NCBI GenBank assembly: GCA_023486985.1
Contig: JAMDEM010000178.1
Location: forward strand, 1-26,274
From: Bacillota bacterium
GTDB lineage: Bacteria > Vulcanimicrobiota > JAMDEM01
Direction of reading: 5' to 3'
Length of the DNA: 26,274 nt
Numbering within the stretch: the stretch's first letter is position 1; every line of letters starts with the position of its first letter. Shown in pieces: positions 16,245-23,866 of the stretch. A program made the position numbers and the translations under genes. The notes under the pieces were generated by a model. The model was not told where the DNA came from. It searched no databases and was given only the letters and a program-made list of their open reading frames with translations.

Positions 16245-16316
16245 AACTTAAGTATTTTCCAGACAGACTGACACAGAAGTCTCCTCTCCGGCATTGCTGT
16301 CTGTCTCTCTCCTTAT

Positions 16317-16760
16317 TTATGAAGTCTTTCCTAATGGAGAAAATCTGTCATACAAGCCTTTAAAAGAATAAGCCTGATAGGTGCCCTGAATAAGAAGATA
16401 ATCCCCTTCTGCAAAATCGTCCGTAGTTTCCTGCTCAAGCTCCACATCAATATCAATCTCGCTTTTTAACCTGAATTCATTTTCATTAAAAATCTCTTCA
16501 GCCTGCCCAAGCACCTCTTCCCTGCCCACATGAGGAAATTTGCTCATAATTCTTTTTTCAGTGTCAATCTTTTTTGCATATCCCCAGCGAAGCCACAGAT
16601 CAACGGCAACAATTGAATCTTCAACAAAATATTTCAGGGCATATTTCTCGTCCATTTGATAATAACAACGGAAGAGGAGACCGTTCAGGTCAAGAAGCAC
16701 ATCGCCTTCAACCGTGCACCCGCAGGGATGAATTTCTTTTACAACCGCATTGTACTTCAT
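16317..16760 (-). CDS. Hypothetical protein encoded directly after PolX
   Basis: A 147-residue soluble protein I do not recognise. It has no signal peptide or membrane segment. The first half looks beta-rich (KYNAVVKEIHPCGCTVEGDV, then FRCYYQMDEKYALKYF and VAVDLWLRWGYAKK). A helix and an acidic patch (IDIDVELEQETTDDFAEGD) follow. A CGC pair lies near residues 13-15. Its ATG overlaps the polX stop by 4 bp (ATGA), so the two are translationally coupled, and a link to DNA repair is possible but unproven. Confidence 0.75.
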   Translation of the reverse strand: MKYNAVVKEIHPCGCTVEGDVLLDLNGLLFRCYYQMDEKYALKYFVEDSIVAVDLWLRWGYAKKIDTEKRIMSKFPHVGREEVLGQAEEIFNENEFRLKSEIDIDVELEQETTDDFAEGDYLLIQGTYQAYSFKGLYDRFSPLGKTS

Positions 16761-18484
16761 TTTTCCTTCCTGCTTTTAAGCCATTTCAACAGTTTGTCTT
16801 TGCTGTAAGTATTCAACACATCTTTATCTTCAAGCCAGCCCCGCCTTGCAACCGATACGCCAAACTTCATCCATGCAAAATGGTGAACATTGTGGGCATC
16901 GGTATTTATGGTAACCTTGCCGCCCATATCTTTTAATTCCTTGCAGTAAGTATCCCGCAAATCAAGCCTTTCAGGAAAAGAATTTATTTCCACCGCAGTT
17001 TCTGTCCTGGCTGCAGTCTTTAAAAACTCATCCCAGTCAACTTCATAGCCATCCCTCTGGCCCATAATCCTGCCCGAGGGATGCCCTATTATATCAACAT
17101 TTGGATTTTTACATGCGGAACAAAGGCGGCCGGTAATTGTCTTCTTATCCTGCTTGAAGTTAGAATGAACGGAAGCTGTCACTACATCAAGCTTTTCAAG
17201 GAGTTCGTCTTCAAAATCCAGCTTTCCGTCCGGAAGTATATCAAGCTCCACGCCTTTTAAAATAGTAAAATTCTTAAACTTTTTATTAAGCTCGTCAATT
17301 TCTTTGCCCTGTTTTTTCATCCGCTCGGGGGTAAGCCCTTTTGCAACTTTAAGAGACTGTGAATGATCAGAAAGCCCTATATATTCATACCCCATGGACT
17401 GAGCCTGACCGGCAAGCTCTTCAAAAGTATTAACTCCGTCGCTCCAGTGGCTGTGCACATGAAGGTCTCCTTTTATATCTTCCATCGCCACCAATCGTGG
17501 AATTTCTCCCTTTTGAGCTGCTTTTATCTCTTCCCCGCTTTCCCTTATTTCTGGAGGAATCATCTGAAGGCCAAGAACCTTATAAACGCTTTCTTCAGTT
17601 TCACCGGCAATTTTTTTATTGTCTTTAACCCTGAAAACTCCGTATTCGTTTATCTTGTATCCCATGGCTTCAGCCATCGTCCTGAGCTTTATATTATGTT
17701 CTTTGGAGCCGGTAAAATACTGCAACGCGGCGCCATAGCTTTCAGGGCTAACTACTCTTAAATCAACCTGAAGGTTTTCCGCAGTTAAAACTGAAGCCTT
17801 TGTATCTCCCTTAGCCAGAATTTCCTTCACTATAGGAAGCCTGACAAAAGCCTCCATAATCGGCTTTGACTCACTGGAAGCAACAAGTATGTCAATATCT
17901 CCGATTGTTTCCCTGCGTCTTCTCAGGGATCCGGCTTCACTTATTGCCCGCACCTCCGGCAATTTTTTTAGGTGAGCAATTATTTCTTCTGCCATAGGCA
18001 GAGCCGTTCCAATGAGAAGCCTGCCGCCTTGGCTTTTTGCCATCTCTATGCCTTTTAAAATATTTTCTTCAGTTTTTCTGCCAAAGCCCTTTAAATCCCT
18101 TAGTTTTCCCTCGCGTGCGGCTTTTTCCAGCTCCTCCACACTTCCGATTTTCATTTCTTTATAAAGGACATAAGCTTTCTTTGGTCCCAGCCCCTGGATA
18201 TTCATTAGGGTCAGGATTGCAGGAGGAAATTCTTTTTTAAGGTCTTCGTGGTACCGGCACTTGCCGGTTTTGAGAATTTCCGTAATCTTTTCGGCAATGG
18301 ATTTTCCAATACCGGGAATGCTTTCCAGTTCGCCTTTTTCGGCATAATATTCAACAGGTTTGGCAAGCCCGTCAATAACCCGGGCGGCTTTATCATAAGC
18401 TCTTACTTTGAAGGGATTTTCTCCCTTCATTTCTAGAAACTCTGCTGTCTCGAAGAAAATTTCAGCTATCTGGTGAACATCCAT
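16757..18484 (-). CDS. polX: Family X DNA polymerase with PHP exonuclease domain
   Basis: A 575-residue bacterial PolX, a gap-filling repair polymerase with a 3'-5' exonuclease. The N-terminal helix-hairpin-helix region (about 1-145) has IPGIGKSIAEKI (56-67), IQGLGPKKAY (96-105) and LKGFGRKTEENI (131-142). The polymerase palm has GSLRRRRETIGDIDIL (Asp196, Asp198) and VDLRVV (Asp241), giving the three metal-binding carboxylates. The C-terminal PHP domain starts at GDLHVHSHWSDG (339-350) and includes GLSDHS, VELDILPDG, SVHSNFKQ, IIGHPSGR and NTDAHNVHH, the histidine/aspartate metal cluster. The length matches B. subtilis PolX. All catalytic residues are present. It heads a two-gene unit with the unknown protein downstream. 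Confidence 0.96.
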   Translation of the reverse strand: MDVHQIAEIFFETAEFLEMKGENPFKVRAYDKAARVIDGLAKPVEYYAEKGELESIPGIGKSIAEKITEILKTGKCRYHEDLKKEFPPAILTLMNIQGLGPKKAYVLYKEMKIGSVEELEKAAREGKLRDLKGFGRKTEENILKGIEMAKSQGGRLLIGTALPMAEEIIAHLKKLPEVRAISEAGSLRRRRETIGDIDILVASSESKPIMEAFVRLPIVKEILAKGDTKASVLTAENLQVDLRVVSPESYGAALQYFTGSKEHNIKLRTMAEAMGYKINEYGVFRVKDNKKIAGETEESVYKVLGLQMIPPEIRESGEEIKAAQKGEIPRLVAMEDIKGDLHVHSHWSDGVNTFEELAGQAQSMGYEYIGLSDHSQSLKVAKGLTPERMKKQGKEIDELNKKFKNFTILKGVELDILPDGKLDFEDELLEKLDVVTASVHSNFKQDKKTITGRLCSACKNPNVDIIGHPSGRIMGQRDGYEVDWDEFLKTAARTETAVEINSFPERLDLRDTYCKELKDMGGKVTINTDAHNVHHFAWMKFGVSVARRGWLEDKDVLNTYSKDKLLKWLKSRKEK

Positions 18485-18613
18485 TTTTATTCCCTTATCC
18501 TTAATAAATCCAATTTCTTTATGCAGAGTTTTTTTCCTGTTAAAAACTTTTTAAAAAGGACATACAACGGATAGTAAAGAATAACTTCCGGATGACAAAA
18601 TAACCCCACCTAC

Positions 18614-18669
18614 CCTCCCCTTATTTTAAGGGGAGGAACACAAATTCTCCCCTCTTTTGTAAAGAGGGG
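18614..18669. repeat. Two GC-rich hairpins in the 18485-18814 gap between polX and ffh
   Basis: CCTCCCCTT/AAGGGGAGG (18614-18622 with 18628-18636) and CCCCTCTTT/AAAGAGGGG (18649-18657 with 18661-18669) are perfect hairpins with loops of 5 and 3 nt. They look like dispersed intergenic palindromes. They sit between two divergent genes, so a terminator role for either is unlikely. The rest of the 330-bp gap should hold the ffh promoter (TTGATT near 18693 with TAGATA 16 bp later is a weak candidate) and the polX promoter. No gene is seen. Confidence 0.65.
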
Positions 18670-18814
18670 CTGGGGGAGTTAAAGAATTCTCCCTTGATTT
18701 GCCCAGTAAAAAATGTAGATACAGATAAGTTCCCCGGAGGGGCGAGGGTAATCTTTAAGTTCTACCTTCAGCAAAAAGAGAACTTATAAGAGGGGTAATT
18801 AAAGAAGGTTTTTC

Positions 18815-20158
18815 ATGTTTGAAAATTTATCTGAACGCCTGAACAACATATTTAAAAAACTTCGAAGCCGCGGAAAACTTACCGAGCAGGATGTTAATGA
18901 AGCTCTTCGTGAAGTAAGAATGGCTTTGCTGGAAGCTGATGTCCACCTTAAGGTAGTAAAGGAATTCGTAAATAAGGTTAAGGAAAAAGCCATTGGAGAG
19001 GCAGTCTGGCAGAGTCTTACACCGGGCCAGCTCGTTGTAAAATTTGTCAAAGATGAACTTATTGATATAATGGGCGCCACCTCGGCAAAGCTTAACATGG
19101 CTTCCCATCCTCCCACAATATTTATGGTTGTAGGCTTGCATGGATCGGGAAAAACAACAACCTGCGGAAAACTTGCCCTCAGCTTCAAGGAAAAAGGCAA
19201 CCGCCCCCTTCTTGTAGCTACCGACATTTACAGGCCCGCGGCTATATCCCAGCTTCAGGTTCTGGGCGGTCAAATAGGCGTTCCTGTTTTTGCCCTGGGT
19301 GAAAAAACAAATCCCCTTAAGATAGTGCAGGGTGCCATCGGCTATGCCGGCAAAGAAGGCAGAGACATAATCATAATTGATACAGCAGGAAGGCTTCACA
19401 TTGACGAAGAATTAATGAAGGAGTTGGTAGAACTAAAGGATTTCCTGAAACCCCATGAAGTCCTTCTGGTAGTTGATGCCATGACAGGCCAGGATGCCGT
19501 CAATGTGGCAGAAACTTTCAACAACCAGGTTGGAATAGATGGGGTTATTCTTACCAAACTGGACGGCGACGCAAGAGGCGGAGCCGCCCTCTCTGTTAAG
19601 AGCGTAACAGGAAAGCCCATCAAACTAATTGGCGTTGGAGAGAAGCTGAGCGCCCTGGAAGTTTTTCATCCCGAGAGGATGGTTTCAAGAATTCTCGGGA
19701 TGGGTGATGTTCTTACTCTTATTGAAAAAGCAGAAGCTTCGGTTGACATAGAAAAAGCCGCGTAACTTGAAAAGAAAATCCGGGCTCAGGAATTCACCCT
19801 GGAAGATTTTCTGGAGCAGCTCCAGCAGGTGAAGAATATGGGTCCTATTGACCAGATACTCGGGATGATTCCCGGTTTCTCACAGTCAAAGCAGTTGAAA
19901 AATATTAATATTGAAGAAAAACAGCTTGCCCGCTTTGAAGCAATCATCAAGTCAATGACAAAACAGGAAATGAGAAATCCTTATGTTATAAATGCAAGCC
20001 GGCGGCGGCGGATTGCTGCAGGCTCAGGCAATGAAGTTGCCGACGTAAACAAGCTATTGAAAAATTACGAGATGGCTAAGAAAATGATGAAGCAGCTCGT
20101 GGATATGGAAAAAGGGAAAAAAGGAAGAGGAGTAAAAGTGCCCTTCTTTGGTTCGTAA
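18815..20158 (+). pseudogene. ffh: Signal recognition particle GTPase Ffh, interrupted by one in-frame TAA
   Basis: Ffh binds signal sequences of nascent membrane and secreted proteins and delivers ribosomes to FtsY. Residues 1-316 hold the N domain, G1 GLHGSGKT (107-114), the TDIYRPAA block, DTAGR (189-193), TKLD (247-250) and the closing LGMGD (294-298). Codon 317 is TAA (19763-19765). The same frame then continues without a gap: LEKKIRAQEFTLEDFLEQ, and the methionine-rich M domain with NPYVINASRRRRIAAGSG, which binds 4.5S RNA. Counted through, it is 447 codons, the normal Ffh length. The stop is one substitution away from Lys, Glu or Gln. The first Met after it (19829) would cut off the first M-domain helix and lacks a good ribosome site. 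Sequencing error, nonsense mutation and readthrough are all open. Confidence 0.9.
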
Positions 20159-20166
20159 ACGCAGGA

Positions 20167-20363
20167 GGCAGGTTTATCCTGCCCTATAACCTGCAGGGTT
20201 TGATGAATCAAACCCTGCAGGTTATAAAAGAATGCGTAGGGTCTGGATTTATCCGACAGGTTCGTAGTGGAAGAGCTTGCTCTCCATAAAAAGGCAAAGC
20301 AAGCTTTGCCACTACTACAAATACAACAAAAAGAAGCGGGTTTGATGAATCAAACCCCTGCAA
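20167..20363. repeat. Cluster of dispersed palindromes between ffh and rpsP
   Basis: The 252-bp gap is nearly filled by repeats. GGCAGG-TTTAT-CCTGCC lies at 20167-20183. A perfect 42-bp palindrome with 20-bp arms and GA centre lies at 20185-20226 (core GGGTTTGATGAATCAAACCC). A degenerate GTCTGGATTTATCCGAC lies near 20241. GTAGTGG...CCACTAC spans 20264-20315 and contains repeat B copy 2 (20295-20315). A second GGGTTTGATGAATCAAACCC lies at 20338-20357. The long palindrome right after ffh could act as an attenuator or 3'-end stabiliser. No gene is seen. Confidence 0.75.
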
Positions 20364-20410
20364 AGGTAAGACGATTAAAAAAAGATTAGACAAGAACAGG
20401 AGGTGAACAG

Positions 20411-20812
20411 ATGGTAAAGCTGAGATTAAGAAGAGTAGGAGCAAAAAAGCAGCCCAGCTACAGACTCGTTGCAGCCGATGAAAGAAACGCAAGAGACGGA
20501 AGATTCATTGAAACCCTGGGACATTACAACCCGAGAACCGAGCCAGCCACAATTTCCTTTAAGGAAGATAAGGTCCTGAAATGGCTCAAAACCGGCGCCC
20601 AGCCTTCAGATGTGGTAAAAAGGCTTCTGGAGAAGATCGGCACATGGGAAAAATTCGAGAAAGGAATTCCCGCTGCTACTCCAACGGCTGAGGAAGCTTC
20701 GAAAGTGCCTTCTACAAGATCCAGAAAGAAAATTTCCGTAGACGAACTGGTTCGTGAAGAAGAACCCGGAACAGCTCATAGAGGTAGAAAATCCAAAGAA
20801 AAAGCAGAATAA
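20411..20812 (+). CDS. rpsP: Ribosomal protein S16 with a long C-terminal tail
   Basis: A small-subunit assembly protein. Residues 1-85 are canonical S16: VKLRLRRVGAKKQPSYRLVA, then DGRFIETLGHYNPR and DKVLKWLKTGAQPSDVVKRL. Many S16 proteins end at 80-90 residues; this one has 133. The extra 45 or so are low-complexity and charged (ATPTAEEASK..., SRKKISVDELVREEE, KSKEKAE). Tails of this kind occur in several phyla. The start follows a near-perfect AGGAGGTGA ribosome site, as expected for a highly expressed gene. It opens the rpsP-khpA-ylqD-rimM-trmD run. Confidence 0.96.
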   Translation: MVKLRLRRVGAKKQPSYRLVAADERNARDGRFIETLGHYNPRTEPATISFKEDKVLKWLKTGAQPSDVVKRLLEKIGTWEKFEKGIPAATPTAEEASKVPSTRSRKKISVDELVREEEPGTAHRGRKSKEKAE

Positions 20813-20890
20813 GCAAAGCTTGTTTTGCGGCATGACACTCCGCAGCAAAACTGCAGAGTTTTCGATCACAAAATAAGCAAAGCTTGTTTT
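20808..20890. repeat. 19-bp direct repeat flanking the rpsP 3' end (repeat B derivatives)
   Basis: AATAAGCAAAGCTTGTTTT occurs at 20808-20826, where it supplies the rpsP stop codon, and again exactly at 20872-20890, 64 bp later. Between them lie a small hairpin (TGCGG/CCGCA) and the palindrome AAAACT-GCAG-AGTTTT (20847-20862). The core matches repeat B (GGCAAAGCTTGCTTTG). It suggests insertion or expansion of a small palindromic element in the 155-bp rpsP-khpA gap. Confidence 0.65.
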
Positions 20891-20967
20891 CTCATGCGTT
20901 ATCCACGGGTTTGCCCTGGATTATCGCCATTTGAAAATAACAGAAACAAAACTGGCGGAGGTGAAAC

Positions 20968-21198
20968 ATGGTTAAAAGTTTGCTGGAATACCTTGCCAGA
21001 TCCCTTGTAGATCATCCGGATGAAGTGAAAGTAAGCCAGATTGACGGTGAAAGATCCGTAATACTGGAACTGCGAGTTTCTCCTGAAGATATGGGCAAGG
21101 TTATCGGGAAACAGGGCAGGATTGCCCAGGCTTTAAGAACCCTGGTAAAAGCAGCAGCCGTTAAAGAAGGCAAGCGGGTAATGATAGAAATTATCTAA
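20968..21198 (+). CDS. khpA: KH-domain RNA-binding protein KhpA (YlqC)
   Basis: A 76-residue single-KH-domain protein. The GxxG RNA-binding loop is GKQG at 47-50, within MGKVIGKQGRIAQALRTLV. It starts behind GGAGGTG. Firmicutes homologues (YlqC/KhpA) pair with KhpB/Jag and influence RNA levels and cell elongation, and they sit between rpsP and rimM as here. Family and position agree; the cellular role in this organism is inferred. Confidence 0.94.
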   Translation: MVKSLLEYLARSLVDHPDEVKVSQIDGERSVILELRVSPEDMGKVIGKQGRIAQALRTLVKAAAVKEGKRVMIEII

Positions 21199-21211
21199 AG
21201 GGGGTAATTAA

Positions 21212-21625
21212 GTGAGCTCAATTGATCTTAAAAGGCCGGTTGCGGTAAACGTGATCATGACTGAGGAATTCAGAAAGCAGCTCATTGACGAAGCCAACAC
21301 CACCATTGCCAAGATAGATGAAAACCTGAAGCTTCTGGATACCGAATCAAAGAAAAAAATCAGCGCCCTTGATTTAACCAATCCCCAGCAGGCTTCCCTC
21401 ATGACTCAGCAGTATGAAACAGAAAAAGAAAGACTGATGAAACTACGAGGAGAGCTTGCCTGGAAAATCAAGGAAGTTGAAAATGTCCAGGACGGCGCAG
21501 AGCTTCCCTTCAGAATTTTTGAAGGTTCAGTAGAGCTGAAAGTGGGAGACAACTTCCTTGATAAGATATCAAAAGCTGAAATCATAATCAAGGACTGGCA
21601 GATAGTGGAGATTAGACAGGCTTAA
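21212..21625 (+). CDS. YlqD-family protein
   Basis: A 137-residue cytoplasmic protein with a GTG start after AGGGGGT. It has an N-terminal strand (PVAVNVIMTEEFRKQL), a central coiled coil (about 25-95, rich in Lys/Glu/Gln) and a C-terminal beta part (FRIFEGSVELKVGDNFLDKI). This layout and the position between khpA and rimM match YlqD of Firmicutes, whose function is unknown. Its stop (TAA, 21623-21625) is immediately followed by the rimM ATG. The assignment rests on gene order and the coiled-coil-plus-barrel pattern, and I could not align it. Confidence 0.75.
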   Translation: MSSIDLKRPVAVNVIMTEEFRKQLIDEANTTIAKIDENLKLLDTESKKKISALDLTNPQQASLMTQQYETEKERLMKLRGELAWKIKEVENVQDGAELPFRIFEGSVELKVGDNFLDKISKAEIIIKDWQIVEIRQA

Positions 21626-22138
21626 ATGATTCTTGTGGGCAGGGTTACCTCCACACACGGCTTGCTGGGGGAAGTGAAAGTGAGCGTTTTAACAGACTTT
21701 CCTGAAAGATTTCTTGAAGACAGGTTTTACTTTCTCTCCATTTCCTCCGAGCCCGGAAAAATGGTAAAGATGGAAGTTGAAAAATCCCGGCTTCAGGGCA
21801 GCAAAGCGGTCATGAAGTTCAGGGGTTTTTCTTCTATAGATGAGGCAAAAAAGCTTAAGGGCGCTGAAATCTATATCGAAGAAGCTGACCTGAAGCCTAT
21901 TCCGCCTGACACATTTTATCAGTTCCAGATTATCGGGCTTGATGTTTATTTAGAAACAGGGGAACTGATTGGCAAATTAACTGAAATTCTTGACCTTCCT
22001 TCAAACGATGTTTATGTCGTACAGGGAAAGAAAGAAGTTATTCTGGTTCCAGCTTTGAAAAAAGTCATCAAAAAAATAGACCTGGAGCAGAAGAAAATGT
22101 GGATTAAACTTTTAGAGGAATTTATAAATGAGGATTGA
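21626..22138 (+). CDS. rimM: 16S rRNA processing / 30S maturation factor RimM
   Basis: A 170-residue ribosome assembly factor that helps mature the 30S head and binds S19. The N-terminal RimM domain has ILVGRVTSTHGLLGEVKVSVLTDFPERF (about 2-29, quoted in parts: VGRVTSTHGLLGEVKV and LTDFPERF). The C-terminal PRC barrel has DTFYQFQIIGLDVYL, GKLTEILDLPSNDVYVV and ILVPALKKVIKKID. The ATG touches the YlqD stop and the 3' end overlaps trmD by 11 bp, so the genes are tightly coupled. The length is normal. Confidence 0.95.
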   Translation: MILVGRVTSTHGLLGEVKVSVLTDFPERFLEDRFYFLSISSEPGKMVKMEVEKSRLQGSKAVMKFRGFSSIDEAKKLKGAEIYIEEADLKPIPPDTFYQFQIIGLDVYLETGELIGKLTEILDLPSNDVYVVQGKKEVILVPALKKVIKKIDLEQKKMWIKLLEEFINED

Positions 22139-22802
22139 TATTTTAACAATCTTTCCCGAGATTTTCTCGCCTCTTGACAGCAGTATCATCAAACGGGCTA
22201 AAAACGCCGGATTAATAGAAATCCATCTTCATAACCTGCGCGATTTTACCACGGACAAGCATAAAACTGTTGATGATGCTCCCTTTGGCGGGGGAGCGGG
22301 AATGATAATGAAATGCGAGCCTTTCTTTGACGGGGTAGAGCATATCAGAAAGATTTCCGAAAGCAAGGGGAAGGTAATTCTTCTCTGCCCCCAGGGGAAA
22401 CTTTTTACTCAGGAGAAAGCCCTTGAGCTTTCATGTGAATCCCATCTTATTTTTCTCTGCGGGCATTACGAAGGCGTGGATGAAAGAGCAAGAGAATTTC
22501 TTGCCGACGAAGAGATTTCCATAGGAGATTATGTCCTTACCGGCGGAGAGATTCCCTGTATGGTTGTTGTTGATGCCGTTGCAAGGCTCATACCGGGAGT
22601 AATTGATGAAGAATCGCTCAAACATGAATCATTCAGCTCTCTTTTGCTTGATTTTCCCCAGTACACCAGGCCTTCAGACTTCCGGGGAATGAAAGCGCCT
22701 GAAATCCTGCTTTCAGGCAATCATGCCGGGATAGAAAAATGGAGAAACAGCAAGGCTCTGGAAAGAACTCTCAGGAAAAGGCCTGATTTGCAAAGCAAAT
22801 AA
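22128..22802 (+). CDS. trmD: tRNA (guanine37-N1)-methyltransferase TrmD
   Basis: A 224-residue SPOUT-class methyltransferase that makes m1G37 in tRNAs for Leu, Pro and Arg and so prevents +1 frameshifting. Markers are MRIDILTIFPEIF, HKTVDDAPFGGGAGMIMK (substrate loop), CGHYEGVDERA, and the knot region IGDYVLTGGEIPCMVVVDA and RLIPGV, with the FPQYTRP and LLSGNHAGIEKWR blocks. It overlaps rimM by 11 bp. The last codons contain the -35 box of the promoter that reads rplS. The family's usual length is about 230-250, so it is complete. Confidence 0.96.
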   Translation: MRIDILTIFPEIFSPLDSSIIKRAKNAGLIEIHLHNLRDFTTDKHKTVDDAPFGGGAGMIMKCEPFFDGVEHIRKISESKGKVILLCPQGKLFTQEKALELSCESHLIFLCGHYEGVDERAREFLADEEISIGDYVLTGGEIPCMVVVDAVARLIPGVIDEESLKHESFSSLLLDFPQYTRPSDFRGMKAPEILLSGNHAGIEKWRNSKALERTLRKRPDLQSK

Positions 22803-22816
22803 TTTTATGATATAAT
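22788..22816 (+). promoter_or_regulatory. Internal promoter for rplS
   Basis: TTGCAA (22788-22793), a 17-bp spacer and a consensus TATAAT (22811-22816) lie across the trmD stop. They are followed by an AGGAGGA ribosome site (22844-22850) and the rplS ATG (22859). This would let L19 and downstream genes be expressed independently of the rpsP operon. Confidence 0.65.
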
Positions 22817-22858
22817 TTCTATTTGTATTTGCTAAAAAATTACAGGAGGAAGTTTTCA

Positions 22859-23218
22859 ATGGATTCCATAAAGCTTATTGAACAGGAACAACTTAAGAAG
22901 GACATTCCGGACTTTAAGCCCGGAGATACTTTAAAAGCATATATCAAGGTCATAGAAGGAACCAGAGAGAGATTGCAGCCCTTTGAAGGAATATGCATTG
23001 AAAGAAGAAACACAGGAATCAATGAGAGCATCACCTTAAGAAGAATCTCTCACGGCGTGGGCGTGGAGAGAACCATTCTTCTTCATTCGCCCCGGCTGGA
23101 AAAGCTGGAAGTTGTAAAACAGGGGCACGTAAGGCGCTCCCGCCTTTATTATCTCAGAGAAAAAGTCGGCAAATCCGCCCGTGTAAAAGAAAAGAAGCTG
23201 GAGGAAATCAGACGCTAG
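22859..23218 (+). CDS. rplS: Ribosomal protein L19
   Basis: A 119-residue large-subunit protein at the 30S-50S interface. It shows FKPGDTLKAYIKVIEGTRER, QPFEGICIERRNTGINESIT, ISHGVGVERTILLHSPRLEK and VKQGHVRRSRLYYLREKVGK, the whole L19 fold. I chose the ATG at 22859 because AGGAGGA lies 8 nt upstream. A TTG at 22823 would add 12 unrelated residues. It follows trmD in the order usual for Firmicutes and many other phyla. The C-terminus ends in a short lysine-rich helix, as in the family. Confidence 0.96.
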   Translation: MDSIKLIEQEQLKKDIPDFKPGDTLKAYIKVIEGTRERLQPFEGICIERRNTGINESITLRRISHGVGVERTILLHSPRLEKLEVVKQGHVRRSRLYYLREKVGKSARVKEKKLEEIRR

Positions 23219-23231
23219 CGTTAATACGATA

Positions 23232-23861
23232 ATGCACCCACCCTTAACTCCAGTACAACTTATAGTTATAATCCTGGTTTTGGCTGTTGTGAGACTTTTC
23301 TTTGCTTTCAAGCTTAAATTCATGGACAGCTTTCTTGCCGGAAACAGGAAAAAAATCTTAAAGGAATATCTTGATTCCTTTATTATTGCCGGAATAACTG
23401 CCCTTATCCTAATTCACTATGTGATCAGGACCTTTTATATACCTTCGGGTTCAATGATTCCCACCTTGCAGGTGGGGGACCTGATACTGGTAAATGAGAT
23501 TAGCTACCGCTTCAAACCGCCCCACCGGGGAGATATCGTTGTATTTCACCCGCCGCCGGAGGCTGGGGAAAATGACAAGGACTTTATTAAAAGGCTTATA
23601 GCCGTGGGCGGAGATACAGTGGAAGTTAAAGACGGTATTGTCTATGTAAACGGCAAGCCTTTAACCGAGCCTTACATAAACGAAAGGCCCTTCCTGGACA
23701 TGCCCACTATTAAAATTGAACCGGGATTTTATTTTGTAATGGGTGATAACAGAAATAACTCTTATGACAGCCGGGCGTGGGGAAAACTGCCTGCCGGTAA
23801 TGTGGTCGGCAGGGCAATGATTGTTTTCTGGCCTCCCAGGCGGATGAGAGTTCTGAGGTAG
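23232..23861 (+). CDS. lepB: Signal peptidase I, first of two tandem copies
   Basis: A 209-residue membrane serine protease that removes signal peptides of secreted proteins. It has two N-terminal hydrophobic segments (about 8-27 and 48-70). Box B PSGSMIPTL has catalytic Ser74, box C is VGDLILVNEISYR, box D RGDIVVFHPP...FIKRLIAVGGD has catalytic Lys120, and box E is VMGDNRNNSYDSRAWG. No clear ribosome site precedes the ATG, which lies 13 nt after the rplS stop. A second, shorter copy follows 5 nt downstream. This copy has the extra membrane helix of Gram-negative-type LepB. Confidence 0.93.
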   Translation: MHPPLTPVQLIVIILVLAVVRLFFAFKLKFMDSFLAGNRKKILKEYLDSFIIAGITALILIHYVIRTFYIPSGSMIPTLQVGDLILVNEISYRFKPPHRGDIVVFHPPPEAGENDKDFIKRLIAVGGDTVEVKDGIVYVNGKPLTEPYINERPFLDMPTIKIEPGFYFVMGDNRNNSYDSRAWGKLPAGNVVGRAMIVFWPPRRMRVLR

Positions 23862-23866
23862 CAAAA

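Noticed and set aside
16261..16306. AGACAGAC...GTCTGTCT inverted repeat upstream of the response regulator as an operator
   Set aside because: The arms are only 8 bp with a 30-nt loop and low complexity. It lacks the 11-bp CTGT period seen at 14092-14130, so I could not support it.
19763..19765. TAA reassigned to an amino acid in this organism
   Set aside because: Many clearly complete genes here (for example rnhB, rpsP, the YlqD-like gene) end with TAA at the expected place, so general recoding is not supported.
20185..20357. CRISPR-like array from repeated GGGTTTGATGAATCAAACCC units
   Set aside because: There are only two copies here, with unequal spacing and palindromic repeats also found singly elsewhere, and no cas genes.
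22823..22858. Upstream TTG start for L19
   Set aside because: It would add 12 unrelated residues and ignore the strong AGGAGGA placed 8 nt before the ATG at 22859.
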